Assembly (NCBI RefSeq): GCF_025961225.1
Contig: NZ_JAOQNG010000004.1
Location: 465,001-529,000, forward strand
Length of the DNA stretch: 64,000 nucleotides
Source: Azospirillum canadense
GTDB taxonomy: Bacteria > Pseudomonadota > Alphaproteobacteria > Azospirillales > Azospirillaceae
Reading direction: 5' to 3'
The notes below the pieces were generated by a model. That model was given only the letters and a program-made list of their open reading frames with translations, was not told the origin of the DNA and did not search any database. How positions within the stretch are numbered: position 1 is the stretch's first letter; every line of letters begins with the position of its first letter. Shown here piece after piece: positions 17,322-24,855 of this stretch. Position numbers and translations under genes: made by a program.

Positions 17322-17678
17322 ATGTGTCAGATTTTCGCCGGCCAGGATCCCGCCCGCTTCCGCATGGTGACGCGGCGCGTCCGCCTGAGCGGGCACTCCA
17401 CCAGCGTCTGCCTGGAGGCCGCCTTCTGGGACACGCTTGAGGAGATCGCGGAGATGCAGGGGGTGTCGCTCGGCCGCTTCCTGTCCAAGCTGCACGACGA
17501 GGTCATGGCACGGGGGGTGGAGCGGCGGAACTTCGCCGGGCTTCTGCGCTGCGCCTGCCTGACCTACGCCCGCGACGTCAAGGGCCGCCGCCCCTGCGTG
17601 GAGGAACTGGAACGCGAGGCGCGCACCGACTTCGCCGCGATGTTGCCGGCGGTCGAACCAGCTTGCGAGGTGGCGTAA
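17322..17678 (+). CDS. Ribbon-helix-helix domain protein
   Basis: The 118-residue protein contains TRRVRLSGHSTSVCLEAAFWDTLEEIAEMQGVSLGRFLSKLHDEV in pieces typical of the alphaproteobacterial ribbon-helix-helix family (RHH_4): an Arg-rich strand for DNA contact and two short helices, about residues 18-65. Such proteins bind DNA as dimers and are often annotated only as hypothetical or wrongly as aryl-sulfate sulfotransferase. The start ATG at 17322 follows GGGGAGGA. It is followed directly by a full palindromic repeat. Its own upstream region, which has a short direct repeat, is a plausible target if it autoregulates. Confidence 0.8.
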   Translation: MCQIFAGQDPARFRMVTRRVRLSGHSTSVCLEAAFWDTLEEIAEMQGVSLGRFLSKLHDEVMARGVERRNFAGLLRCACLTYARDVKGRRPCVEELEREARTDFAAMLPAVEPACEVA

Positions 17679-17680
17679 AT

Positions 17681-17811
17681 CCCCTCTCCCCTCAGGGGAG
17701 AGGGTTAGGGTGAGGGGGCGCCCGAAGGGCGGAAGCGTACTGCAATGAGCCTGCGTTTCCGGCCTGCGGCCGCCCCCTCATCCCAACCCTTCTCCCAGGG
17801 GGGAGAAGGGC
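17681..17811. repeat. Full dispersed palindromic repeat, copy 1 (inverted orientation)
   Basis: About 131 bases made of a hairpin at each end (CCCCTCTCCCCTCAGGGGAG... and CCCTTCTCCC... read on the other strand), GC-rich internal arms with GGGCGCCCGAAGGGC, and a central GCAATGAGCC. Its reverse complement matches the copies at 25987 and 43377 along the whole length. It lies between convergent genes (17322 plus and 17824 minus) and could terminate both. Confidence 0.85.
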
Positions 17812-17823
17812 TTTGCCGGCACT

Positions 17824-19395
17824 TCAAATCGCGTTCTTGCTCATCTGGTCGGCGATGTAGTCGGCTTGGCGCAGGGCCAGGGCGACGATGGTCAGGGTCG
17901 GGTTTTCCGACGCGCCGGTGGTGAACTGCGACCCGTCGGAGACGAACAGGTTCGCCACGTCGTGCGCCTGGCCCCACTTGTTCACCACGCCGTCGCGCGG
18001 CTTCTCGCTCATCCGGTTGGTGCCGAGGTTGTGGGTGGAGGGGTAGGGCGGCGTCGGGAAGGTCCGGATCGCGCCCACCGATTCATACAGCGCCGATCCT
18101 TGCCGGTAGGCGTGGTTGCGCATGGCGATGTCGTTCGGGTGGTCGTCGAAATGCACGTCCGGGATCGGCAGCCCGTACTTGTCCTTCATCTCCGAATGCA
18201 GGGTGACGCGGTTGGTTTCCTGCGGCATGTCCTCGCCGACCAGCCACATGCCGGCCATCCGGTCGTAGCCGTCGAGCGCGGAGGTGAACTCCCGCCCCCA
18301 GGATCCGGGGTCGAGGAAGGCGGCCATGAAGGGCAATCCCAGCGACAGCGTCTCCATCTCATAGCCGCCGACGAAGCCGCGGCTGGGGTCGTGCCTGGCC
18401 TCGTCCTTCACGACGCCGGCCATGGTCGTTCCGCGGTACATGCGCACGGGCTTGTCGAACATGCCGTAGACCGATCCGGTCATGTGCCGCATGTAGTTCT
18501 TGCCGACCTGGCCGGAGGAGTTGGCGAGACCGTCCGGGAACATGCTGGAGGCGGAGTTCAGCAGCAGCCGCGGGCTTTCGATGGAGTTGCCGGCGACCGC
18601 GACGATGCGCGCCTTCTGGCGCTGCATGGTGCCGTCCTTGTCGGCGTAAACCACGCCGGTGACCTTGCCGCGGGGGTCATGCTCGATCTTCAGCACTTGC
18701 GAGTTCGGGCGCACTTCCAGCTTGCCGGTCTCCTCGCCCTTCGGGATCTCGGCGATCAGCGTGGACCATTTCGCGCCGGACTTGCAGCCCTGGAAGCAGA
18801 AGCCGATCTGCTGGCAGCCGCCGCGGTTGTCGCGTTCCTGCGAGTTGATGGCCATCCGGCCGGTGTGGCACTCCTTGTAGCCCATCTTGTCGGCGCCGGC
18901 CTTCATGACCTTGAAGTTGTTGTTGCCGGGCAGGCCGGGGATGCCGTTGGTGCGGGTGACGCCCATGCGGTCTTCCGCCTTGGCGTACCAAGGGTCCATC
19001 TCCTCCAGCGTGACCGGCCAGTCCAGCAGGTTGGCGCCGGGGATGTCGCCGTAGGTCGTGCGCGTCTTGAACTCGTGCGGCTGGAAACGCAGCGACGCGC
19101 CCGCCCAGTGGATGGTGGAGCCGCCCACCGCCTTCACGATCCAGGCCGGCAGGTTCGGAAAGTCCTTGGCGACGCGCCAGCTGCCCGACGTGGTGCGCGG
19201 GTCGAGCCAGGAGATTTGCGTGAAGCTGGCCCACTCGTCGTTCTGGAAGTCCTCCATCTCGTGGCGGGCGCCTGCCTCCAGGATGACCGTCTTGATGCCC
19301 TTCAGGGCCAGCTGCGTGCCGAGCGTGCCGCCGCCCGCGCCGGACCCCACGATGACGACGACGCTGTCGTCGTTCAGGTCGAATTTCGCTGCCAT
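17824..19395 (-). CDS. GMC-family oxidoreductase (gluconate 2-dehydrogenase-type large subunit)
   Basis: The 523-residue flavoprotein has the FAD dinucleotide motif VVIVGSGAGGGTLG at residues 14-27, and the C-terminal GMC signatures STHNLGTNRM (catalytic His region) and TGASENPTLTIVALALR. This is the type of large subunit found in membrane-bound gluconate, sorbitol and fructose dehydrogenases of acetic acid bacteria and relatives, where it oxidises a sugar or sugar acid in the periplasm. It has no signal of its own; the partner encoded just upstream carries a Tat signal and could carry it across. I chose the ATG at 19395 behind GAAGGGGGAA; a TTG start at 19416 is possible. No cytochrome c subunit is nearby. 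Confidence 0.88.
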   Translation of the reverse strand: MAAKFDLNDDSVVVIVGSGAGGGTLGTQLALKGIKTVILEAGARHEMEDFQNDEWASFTQISWLDPRTTSGSWRVAKDFPNLPAWIVKAVGGSTIHWAGASLRFQPHEFKTRTTYGDIPGANLLDWPVTLEEMDPWYAKAEDRMGVTRTNGIPGLPGNNNFKVMKAGADKMGYKECHTGRMAINSQERDNRGGCQQIGFCFQGCKSGAKWSTLIAEIPKGEETGKLEVRPNSQVLKIEHDPRGKVTGVVYADKDGTMQRQKARIVAVAGNSIESPRLLLNSASSMFPDGLANSSGQVGKNYMRHMTGSVYGMFDKPVRMYRGTTMAGVVKDEARHDPSRGFVGGYEMETLSLGLPFMAAFLDPGSWGREFTSALDGYDRMAGMWLVGEDMPQETNRVTLHSEMKDKYGLPIPDVHFDDHPNDIAMRNHAYRQGSALYESVGAIRTFPTPPYPSTHNLGTNRMSEKPRDGVVNKWGQAHDVANLFVSDGSQFTTGASENPTLTIVALALRQADYIADQMSKNAI

Positions 19396-19428
19396 GGCTG
19401 ACGATTCCCCCTTCAATACGCGGTGGCT

Positions 19429-20016
19429 TTAAAGCCACTCAATGTCGTTGAAGCCGCGGTCGATGTAGCCGCCCTTAGCCGCGCTCTCGCCCTCGTAGCC
19501 GAAGAGGGGCCAGACCTCCTTGTTGTTGTAGATGCCGGTCACCAGCCCGCCGCGGACCTTCTGGAAGAAGGGATCGGCCTCCATTTCGTGCAGCAGGCGG
19601 ACGCGGTCGGCTTCCCAGCCGACGTCGGCGTAGGGAGTCGCGTGCTTGGCCTTGGCCAGCTTGTCGAGCTTGGCCATGCCGGCCTCGTACATCTCCTTCA
19701 GCTTGGCGTCGCTGGCCGCGGCCTCGTCCTGCACCTTCATGGCGACAGCGTAGACGCGGTCGGGCAGCCGGTCGTGCGGGTAGATGTCGCGTGCCATCCG
19801 GACCAGCGAGCGCATGGTGTCCGGCGCCAGCGCCTTGGTCTCGTACCCCCAGGCCTCGCGCGGGCAGAGGATCGCCCCGCCCGACACCAAGATGGCCGCC
19901 GCGGCCGCCGCGGCCGCCGCGGTGGCCGATCCGGCCAGGAATGCGCGCCGGCCGACCGCGGCCCGGGCATTGGGACCCGCACCGGAATCCGCACCGGAAT
20001 CCATCGTGGAACTCAT
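19429..20016 (-). CDS. Gluconate 2-dehydrogenase subunit 3 family protein, Tat signal
   Basis: The 195-residue protein begins with a twin-arginine signal (VGRRAFLAGSA followed by an Ala-rich core), so it should be exported folded, probably carrying the GMC subunit along. The mature part (MARDIYPHDRLPDRVYA, then GLVTGIYNNKEVWPLFGYEGES) matches the small subunit 3 family of gluconate dehydrogenases. The ATG at 20016 follows GAGGGAGGA. The stop lies 33 bases before the GMC start, so both genes form one operon. The Ala-rich signal core is encoded by a 9-base unit present three times. The third, haem-containing subunit of classic enzymes is missing from this locus. Confidence 0.88.
   Translation of the reverse strand: MSSTMDSGADSGAGPNARAAVGRRAFLAGSATAAAAAAAAAILVSGGAILCPREAWGYETKALAPDTMRSLVRMARDIYPHDRLPDRVYAVAMKVQDEAAASDAKLKEMYEAGMAKLDKLAKAKHATPYADVGWEADRVRLLHEMEADPFFQKVRGGLVTGIYNNKEVWPLFGYEGESAAKGGYIDRGFNDIEWL
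19894..19920 (-). repeat. Three tandem 9-base units in a Tat signal
   Basis: The unit GGCCGCCGC is repeated three times head to tail (19894-19902, 19903-19911, 19912-19920) within the Tat signal of the small dehydrogenase subunit. Each unit adds three alanines, so slippage would lengthen or shorten the hydrophobic core in frame. Confidence 0.85.
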
Positions 20017-20060
20017 CGCGTCCTCCCTCTTTTCAAAATCCGCCCTGATGGCTGTCGCCG

Positions 20061-20456
20061 TCAGCGGTAGCGGCCGTGGCGCTGGAGGACCTCGATCTTG
20101 TAGCCGTCGGGGTCCTGCACGAAGAAGAAGCGGGCCATCAGCGCGCCGTCCCGCATGAACTCCTTGATGGGATTGGGGCTGTAGCCGAGGGCCGTGAAGC
20201 GCCGGTGCTCGGTGTCCAGGTCGTCCACGCACACCGCCAAGTGCCCATAGCCGTCGCCGTGGGCGTAGGGCTCCGAGCGACCGTGGTTGATGGTCAGTTC
20301 GACCTCGAAGTCGTTTTCCGCGTTGCGCAGATAGACCAGCGTGAACCCGTCGAAGGCGTAGCGGTCGGCGCATTCAAGGCCGAAAGCCTTGGCGTAGAAG
20401 TCCCGCGACCGCTCTTCGTCGAGGACCCGTATCATCATGTGGATGGCCTTGGCCAT
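20061..20456 (-). CDS. gloA: Lactoylglutathione lyase (glyoxalase I)
   Basis: The 131-residue protein is a single VOC-fold unit as in GloA. It starts with the strand containing a metal-ligand His (HMMIRVLDEERSRDFYAKAFGL) and has the Glu of FEVELT, the His of YGHLAVCVDD and the Glu of YKIEVLQRH, the four expected metal ligands. The enzyme isomerises the methylglyoxal-glutathione adduct to lactoylglutathione. The length matches the family (about 130). It is on the same strand as the dehydrogenase pair but 44 bases upstream of it; shared transcription is possible. I see no glyoxalase II gene nearby. Confidence 0.85.
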   Translation of the reverse strand: MAKAIHMMIRVLDEERSRDFYAKAFGLECADRYAFDGFTLVYLRNAENDFEVELTINHGRSEPYAHGDGYGHLAVCVDDLDTEHRRFTALGYSPNPIKEFMRDGALMARFFFVQDPDGYKIEVLQRHGRYR

Positions 20457-20646
20457 GTCGGCTGGCTCCGTCCCGGTTGGTGGCTCCAGCGTGAATGTTA
20501 GTGATGCTGAATATCAGCATGGCAGTAAGTATCTACTACAACCACGGGATCGAAGGGGGTACCCCAACGGCATGGAGCGGGCTGCGGCCTTGGACAGGCG
20601 GGCGGGTGCCATGGCCTACTGCCGTTCAAGGACTTTGGAGGTTTCC

Positions 20647-21030
20647 ATGCGCCGCATCCTGCGCCACGCCGCCGTTGCCGCCCTGTTGGCATCCATATGC
20701 CTGGGCGCTCCCGCCGCGATGGCCGCGCCGCCCGCGGAGCCGGGCTGGGGCGGCTGGCTGTCCGACAAGGCGGTGGCGCTTCAGGACGGGGCGGAAAAGG
20801 CGATCATCCTGGGCGGGGCGCTGGTCTACCAGAACCGGCACACCATCGCCGGCCTGACGCTCGGCTGCGCGGCCGGTGCCGCGGTCGGGGCGACCAGCGG
20901 CGTCGCGGCGGGGTTGGCGACCGGTGGCGCGGCGCTGCCCGTCACCGGGCCGGCCGCCGCGCTGGGCTGCGCCTTGGGAGGAATTGCGGGCGCGCAACTC
21001 GGCCGCCCGATGGACCAGCCCATGCAATGA
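20647..21030 (+). CDS. Small exported Gly/Ala-rich protein (glycine-zipper-like)
   Basis: The 127-residue product starts at the ATG at 20647 behind GGAGG. A signal peptide of about 27 residues (MRRILRHAAVAALLASICLG, then Ala-rich with an AMAAPP cut site) is followed by a short Trp/Gly segment and then 70 residues very rich in Gly and Ala (AGLTLGCAAGAAVGATSG and similar). This resembles glycine-zipper proteins that insert into membranes. No specific family is recognised. It converges with the RTX gene, with a terminator hairpin between them. Confidence 0.7.
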   Translation: MRRILRHAAVAALLASICLGAPAAMAAPPAEPGWGGWLSDKAVALQDGAEKAIILGGALVYQNRHTIAGLTLGCAAGAAVGATSGVAAGLATGGAALPVTGPAAALGCALGGIAGAQLGRPMDQPMQ

Positions 21031-21056
21031 GCTGAATCCGGTGCCCCAACATGACG

Positions 21057-21095
21057 AGAGCCGCCCCTCCCCCGCGTGAGGAAAGGGGCGGCTCT
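21057..21095. terminator. Bidirectional hairpin between convergent genes
   Basis: AGAGCCGCCCCT pairs perfectly with AGGGGCGGCTCT (12 bp) across a 15-base loop. It lies between the stop of the Gly/Ala-rich protein (21030) and the stop of the RTX gene (21123) and can serve both, although T tracts are short. Confidence 0.7.
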
Positions 21096-21122
21096 GGTCA
21101 GTCGCCCTTCAAACGCTGGTGC

Positions 21123-21926
21123 TCAGGTGCTGGGCGTGTTGAGCAGGCTGAGCAGCTGATCGCGGGTCACGCCGACCACATCGATCCGGTCGCCGCCTTG
21201 CAGGAAGACGCTGACGCCCTTGGCATCGACGAAGCCCAACTCGTTCGGCGTGAAGAAGGACAGCGCTCCGGTGGCGTCGCCTTGCGCGCCGCCGACATCG
21301 TCCAGCTTGCCGAGGCGGGACGGCAGGTCGTTGCTGAAGAAGCCGGTTTTCTGCGCCGCCTCCACGAGGGGCCGCAGATCGATCGTCGTGTCCTCGATCC
21401 GCGTCACGGCGCCCAGGATGCCGGAACCGAGGTCCAGCTTGTCCTCGCCGGCCTTGAAGTCCAGGGCGACGACGCGGTCGGCCTGCCCGTTGTTCAGGAT
21501 GTCGTTCCCGATGCGGAAGGTGTCGGACCCGGCGCCGCCGAAATGGACGCCCAGCCCCTCGCCGGTGTCCATCAGGTCGTTGCCGGCGCCGCCGATGGCG
21601 AGGTCGAGGCCCTTCCCGCCGAACAGCGTGTCGTCGCCGGCCCCGCCGAGCATGGCGTCGGACCCGTTGTTCCCGACCAGTTGGTCGGCGCCGTTGCCGC
21701 CGAGCATGAGGTTTTCGTCGGGGCCGGCCAGCAGGACGTCGTTGCCGTCGCCGCCGGACATCAGGTTGAAGCCGGGACCGCCGTCGATCAGGTCGTTGCC
21801 GGCCTTTCCGTTCAGCGTGTCGCCTCCCTCATAGCCGAAAATCAGGTCGGAGCCGGCGCTGCCGTTCAGCGTGTCGGCCTGGGCGGTTCCCTGGACAATG
21901 CTCCCGATGGGGCTGGTGTCAGCCAT
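21123..21926 (-). CDS. RTX (haemolysin-type calcium-binding) repeat protein
   Basis: The 267-residue protein consists of about thirteen nonapeptide units of the GGxGxDxLx type (residues about 22-138, for example GKAGNDLID, GGDGNDVLL, GGAGDDTLF), followed by a C-terminal region with FRIGNDILNNGQADRVVALDFKAG. The repeats form a calcium-bound beta-roll, and such proteins usually leave the cell by type I secretion through an uncleaved C-terminal signal. There is no N-terminal signal peptide. Three of the units (around GPGFN, GPDEN and GEGLG) lack the calcium-binding Asp. The ATG at 21926 has an AAGGAG site. No HlyB/HlyD/TolC genes lie in the window, and no catalytic domain is seen. Confidence 0.88.
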   Translation of the reverse strand: MADTSPIGSIVQGTAQADTLNGSAGSDLIFGYEGGDTLNGKAGNDLIDGGPGFNLMSGGDGNDVLLAGPDENLMLGGNGADQLVGNNGSDAMLGGAGDDTLFGGKGLDLAIGGAGNDLMDTGEGLGVHFGGAGSDTFRIGNDILNNGQADRVVALDFKAGEDKLDLGSGILGAVTRIEDTTIDLRPLVEAAQKTGFFSNDLPSRLGKLDDVGGAQGDATGALSFFTPNELGFVDAKGVSVFLQGGDRIDVVGVTRDQLLSLLNTPST

Positions 21927-22216
21927 GGTGGATCTCCTTACGCAATATTCGCGTGATGCTCGACGCGGAAATTCGCGTGAGCCGATGCATCCCGTGGATT
22001 GGCCCGTGGATTGATGTGTTGGTGGCGGAAATGCCACGACGGAACAAATGCGCCGCTCCACGTTCCGGCAAAGTTTTTTCAGAAGAGGTATACTGTCAAA
22101 ACGTCGGACGACCGGCGGAGATCCCTACGCCAGTTGAGAGCAGGTCTGTTCTTGTCGGCAATGCGGCATCCGACGTCTTGTCGATGCAAGATTGGGTAGG
22201 GCCGGATCGGGCCGGG

Positions 22217-23581
22217 CTACACTTCCGCCGTCTTGGCGGCGGTGACGAACTCCTCTGCGCCCTGCGATGCCTGCAGGCCATTAAAGTAAAGGTTCAGCAG
22301 CACTGCCGCGATGGTGCCCAGCAGGATGCCGCTGTGCAGCAGGGGCGACAGGAAGGGCGGCATCTTCTGGAAGATCTTGTCGGCGACCAGCGGCACCATG
22401 CCCGTGCCGATGCTGATGGCGACAACGTACAGGTTGCCGCGGTTGGCGGCGTAATCGACCTTCGACAGGATTTTGATCCCCGTGGCCGCCACCATGCCGA
22501 ACATCACCAGCCCGGCGCCGCCCAGCACATAGGGCGGAATGGAGGCGACGACGTGCGCCATCTTCGGCACCAGCCCCAGCACCACAAGGATGCCGCCGCC
22601 GGCCACGCAGACCCAGCGGGACCGCACCCCGGTGATCCCGACCAGCCCGACATTCTGCGAGAAGGAGGTGTAGGGGAAGGTGTTGAACAGGCCGCCGATC
22701 AGCGTGCCGAGCCCGTCGGTGCGCAGGCCGCGGGTCAGATCCTCCCGGCTGACGGGGCGGCCTACCATCTCCCCCACCGCCAGGAACATGCCGGTGGATT
22801 CGATCATGACCACGATCATCACCAGCGACATCGTCAGGATCGACCAGAACTCGAACCGCGGCAGGCCGAACTGGAAGGGATAGACGGCGTCCACCCACTT
22901 CGCATGTCCGACGCCGTCGAAGCTCGCCATGCCCAGCGCCACCGTCAGCGCGAAGCCCGCCAGTATGCCCAGCAGGACGGAGATGTTGGCCCAGAAGCCC
23001 TTGGCGTATTTGGTCACCAGCAAGATGACCGCCAGCACGAACAGCGCGATGCCGAGATAGGCCGGGTCGCCGAAATTCGGATTGCCCGCCCCGCCGCCGG
23101 CCCAGGTGACCCCGACCCGCATCAATGAGATGCCGATGATGGTGATGACGCTGCCCGTCACCACCGGCGGAAACAGGGGAAGCAGACGGCCGACCAGCGG
23201 GGCGACCAGCGTCGCGAAGACGCCCGCCCCGATCACCGCGCCGTAGATGCCGAGCAGCCCAAGCTCCGGGTTCCCGGCCATGGCGACCATTGGCCCCACC
23301 GCGGCGAAGGTGACGCCCATCATCACGGGCAACCGGATGCCGAACTTCCAGACGCCCAGCGCCTGGATCAGCGTGACGACCCCGCAGGCGAAGAGGTCGG
23401 CGTTGATCAGCAGGGCCACCTGATCCTTCGGCAGCTTCAGCGCACCGCCGATGATCAGCGGCACGGCGATGGCGCCGGCGTACATCACCATCACGTGCTG
23501 CAGCCCCAAGGCCAGGAGCCGCGGCAGCGGCAGCATCTCGTCCACTGAATGAATCTTGGCCGGGTGGATTTTGGTGGTCAT
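22217..23581 (-). CDS. Purine (xanthine/urate) permease, NCS2 family
   Basis: The 454-residue polytopic protein belongs to the nucleobase:cation symporter-2 family. The motifs NTFPYTSFSQNVGLVGITGV and VVMIESTGMFLAVGE are of the purine branch (XanQ, PbuX, UapA), unlike the uracil permease at 3867. It should import xanthine, urate or a related purine with protons. The ATG at 23581 follows GGAGGGAG. It lies 139 bases downstream of the LysR gene on the same strand. No purine catabolic genes are in the window, so substrate choice is inferred from the family branch only. Confidence 0.85.
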   Translation of the reverse strand: MTTKIHPAKIHSVDEMLPLPRLLALGLQHVMVMYAGAIAVPLIIGGALKLPKDQVALLINADLFACGVVTLIQALGVWKFGIRLPVMMGVTFAAVGPMVAMAGNPELGLLGIYGAVIGAGVFATLVAPLVGRLLPLFPPVVTGSVITIIGISLMRVGVTWAGGGAGNPNFGDPAYLGIALFVLAVILLVTKYAKGFWANISVLLGILAGFALTVALGMASFDGVGHAKWVDAVYPFQFGLPRFEFWSILTMSLVMIVVMIESTGMFLAVGEMVGRPVSREDLTRGLRTDGLGTLIGGLFNTFPYTSFSQNVGLVGITGVRSRWVCVAGGGILVVLGLVPKMAHVVASIPPYVLGGAGLVMFGMVAATGIKILSKVDYAANRGNLYVVAISIGTGMVPLVADKIFQKMPPFLSPLLHSGILLGTIAAVLLNLYFNGLQASQGAEEFVTAAKTAEV

Positions 23582-23720
23582 GTCCGGCACTCCCTCCGCG
23601 CTGGTCGGCGGGAACCGTCGCTGCACGGCCCATGCCACCGCAGCGGGTAGCGTGTCACGGCGATGCACGGCCCGGAACTGGCGCGAAAGGCGGCGCAGCT
23701 GACCAATCGGTGGGCAGTTC

Positions 23721-24644
23721 CTACGCCTTGCGGAACTCTGGCGCGGTCATCTCCTCCTTCACGAGGTTGACGAACAGTTCCACCACCGGGCTGCGGGAGC
23801 GGTTGGCGTCGAAGGCGACCTGGAAGGGCGCCTGGTAGGACAGCAGCGTCGGCAGGATCACGCGCAGCCGCCCGGCCTTCACATAAGACGCGGCGAAATG
23901 GTCGGGCAGGTAGCCGAGGTAGGCGCCGGACAGGATCAGGCGCGCTGCCCCCTCGATGTCGCTGACCGTCGCCTTGGGCGTCGTGATCGCGAACACCTTC
24001 ATGTCGCGGAAGCCCCAATAGACGCGCGACACCAGCCGGTAGCGCCGCACCTCGTCCAGGTCGATGGACTCCTCCGGCGCGGTGAACAGGGAATGGCCCG
24101 CGGCGCAGTAGAAGTGGTTCGTTTCCTGGTAGAGATCCTCATAGGACAGGCTGGGTACGATGCGCGGGAAGCTGGAGATGGCCACCTGGAGTTGGCCGCC
24201 GATGACGTCACGCAGAAGCTCGTTCGGCGGGCGCACGGCGATGGCCAGCGACACCTCCGGCGCCGCTTCGGAAAAACGGGCGAAGACCCGCTCCAGCGGC
24301 GCCCGCGGGTCGGTCAGCGTGTTGTCCACCAGCCCGAGCGTCAGCGTGCCGGTCAGCCGTTCGCGCAGGCCCCGCACCCGCGCGCGGAAGCGATCCAGCG
24401 TGTCGAACACGCGGCGCAGCTCGTCATAGACCGCCTGCCCTTCGGTGGTGAGCTGGAACCCGGACCGTCCGCGCCGGCACAGGCGCAGCCCGAGTCGCGT
24501 TTCCAAATCCGCGAAATGCGTCGAGATGGTGGAAAGGGAGAGGTTCAGTTCGCTTTGCGCCGCAGTGAAGCCGCCTGCCTCCACGATCGTCATGAATATG
24601 CGCAGCAGGCGCAGATCAACGGTTTCCAACTGCGGGATCGCCAT
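23721..24644 (-). CDS. LysR-family transcriptional regulator
   Basis: The 307-residue protein has an N-terminal winged helix-turn-helix (about residues 5-65: LRLLRIFMTIVEAGGFTAAQ, then LSLSTISTHFADLETRLG) and a periplasmic-binding-like effector domain (about 90-300). It uses the ATG at 24644, with GGAG upstream; a longer frame from 24902 would run through the divergent promoter and is rejected. It is divergent from the polyamine-type importer, and a perfect inverted repeat lies between them. It therefore probably controls that importer and the downstream catabolic genes, responding to the imported compound or a breakdown product. It might also control the purine permease behind it. Confidence 0.9.
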   Translation of the reverse strand: MAIPQLETVDLRLLRIFMTIVEAGGFTAAQSELNLSLSTISTHFADLETRLGLRLCRRGRSGFQLTTEGQAVYDELRRVFDTLDRFRARVRGLRERLTGTLTLGLVDNTLTDPRAPLERVFARFSEAAPEVSLAIAVRPPNELLRDVIGGQLQVAISSFPRIVPSLSYEDLYQETNHFYCAAGHSLFTAPEESIDLDEVRRYRLVSRVYWGFRDMKVFAITTPKATVSDIEGAARLILSGAYLGYLPDHFAASYVKAGRLRVILPTLLSYQAPFQVAFDANRSRSPVVELFVNLVKEEMTAPEFRKA

Positions 24645-24696
24645 GGCGGTCCAGGATCTCCAAGGGTTTGCGCTAGATCGGGCGGTGCGCGGGCGC

Positions 24697-24722
24697 CTTA
24701 CTTCGACCAGCGTCGAAGTAAG
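24697..24722. promoter_or_regulatory. Perfect 11-bp inverted repeat, probable LysR operator
   Basis: CTTACTTCGAC and GTCGAAGTAAG flank a CAGC spacer. The repeat sits between the divergent LysR gene (start 24644) and the binding-protein gene (start 24856), where an activator site is expected. The 4-base spacer makes an even-length palindrome, so it is not an exact T-N11-A LysR box. There is no T tract, so a terminator is unlikely. Confidence 0.65.
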
Positions 24723-24855
24723 ATACAACACTTTTGCATTTTCCAGGAACCGCCGCCGCCGTCTAATGATGAGAGTCCACAAAATTGGACTCGCGAACAG
24801 AACGCCCGTCCACAAGGACGGCCAGAAAGCTCGTCCGCAAGGAAAGGTCAAATCC

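Noticed and set aside
17681..17811. CRISPR array or insertion sequence at the repeated blocks
   Set aside because: Repeats are isolated palindromes scattered over tens of kilobases, not regularly spaced with spacers, and no transposase or terminal target duplication is seen.
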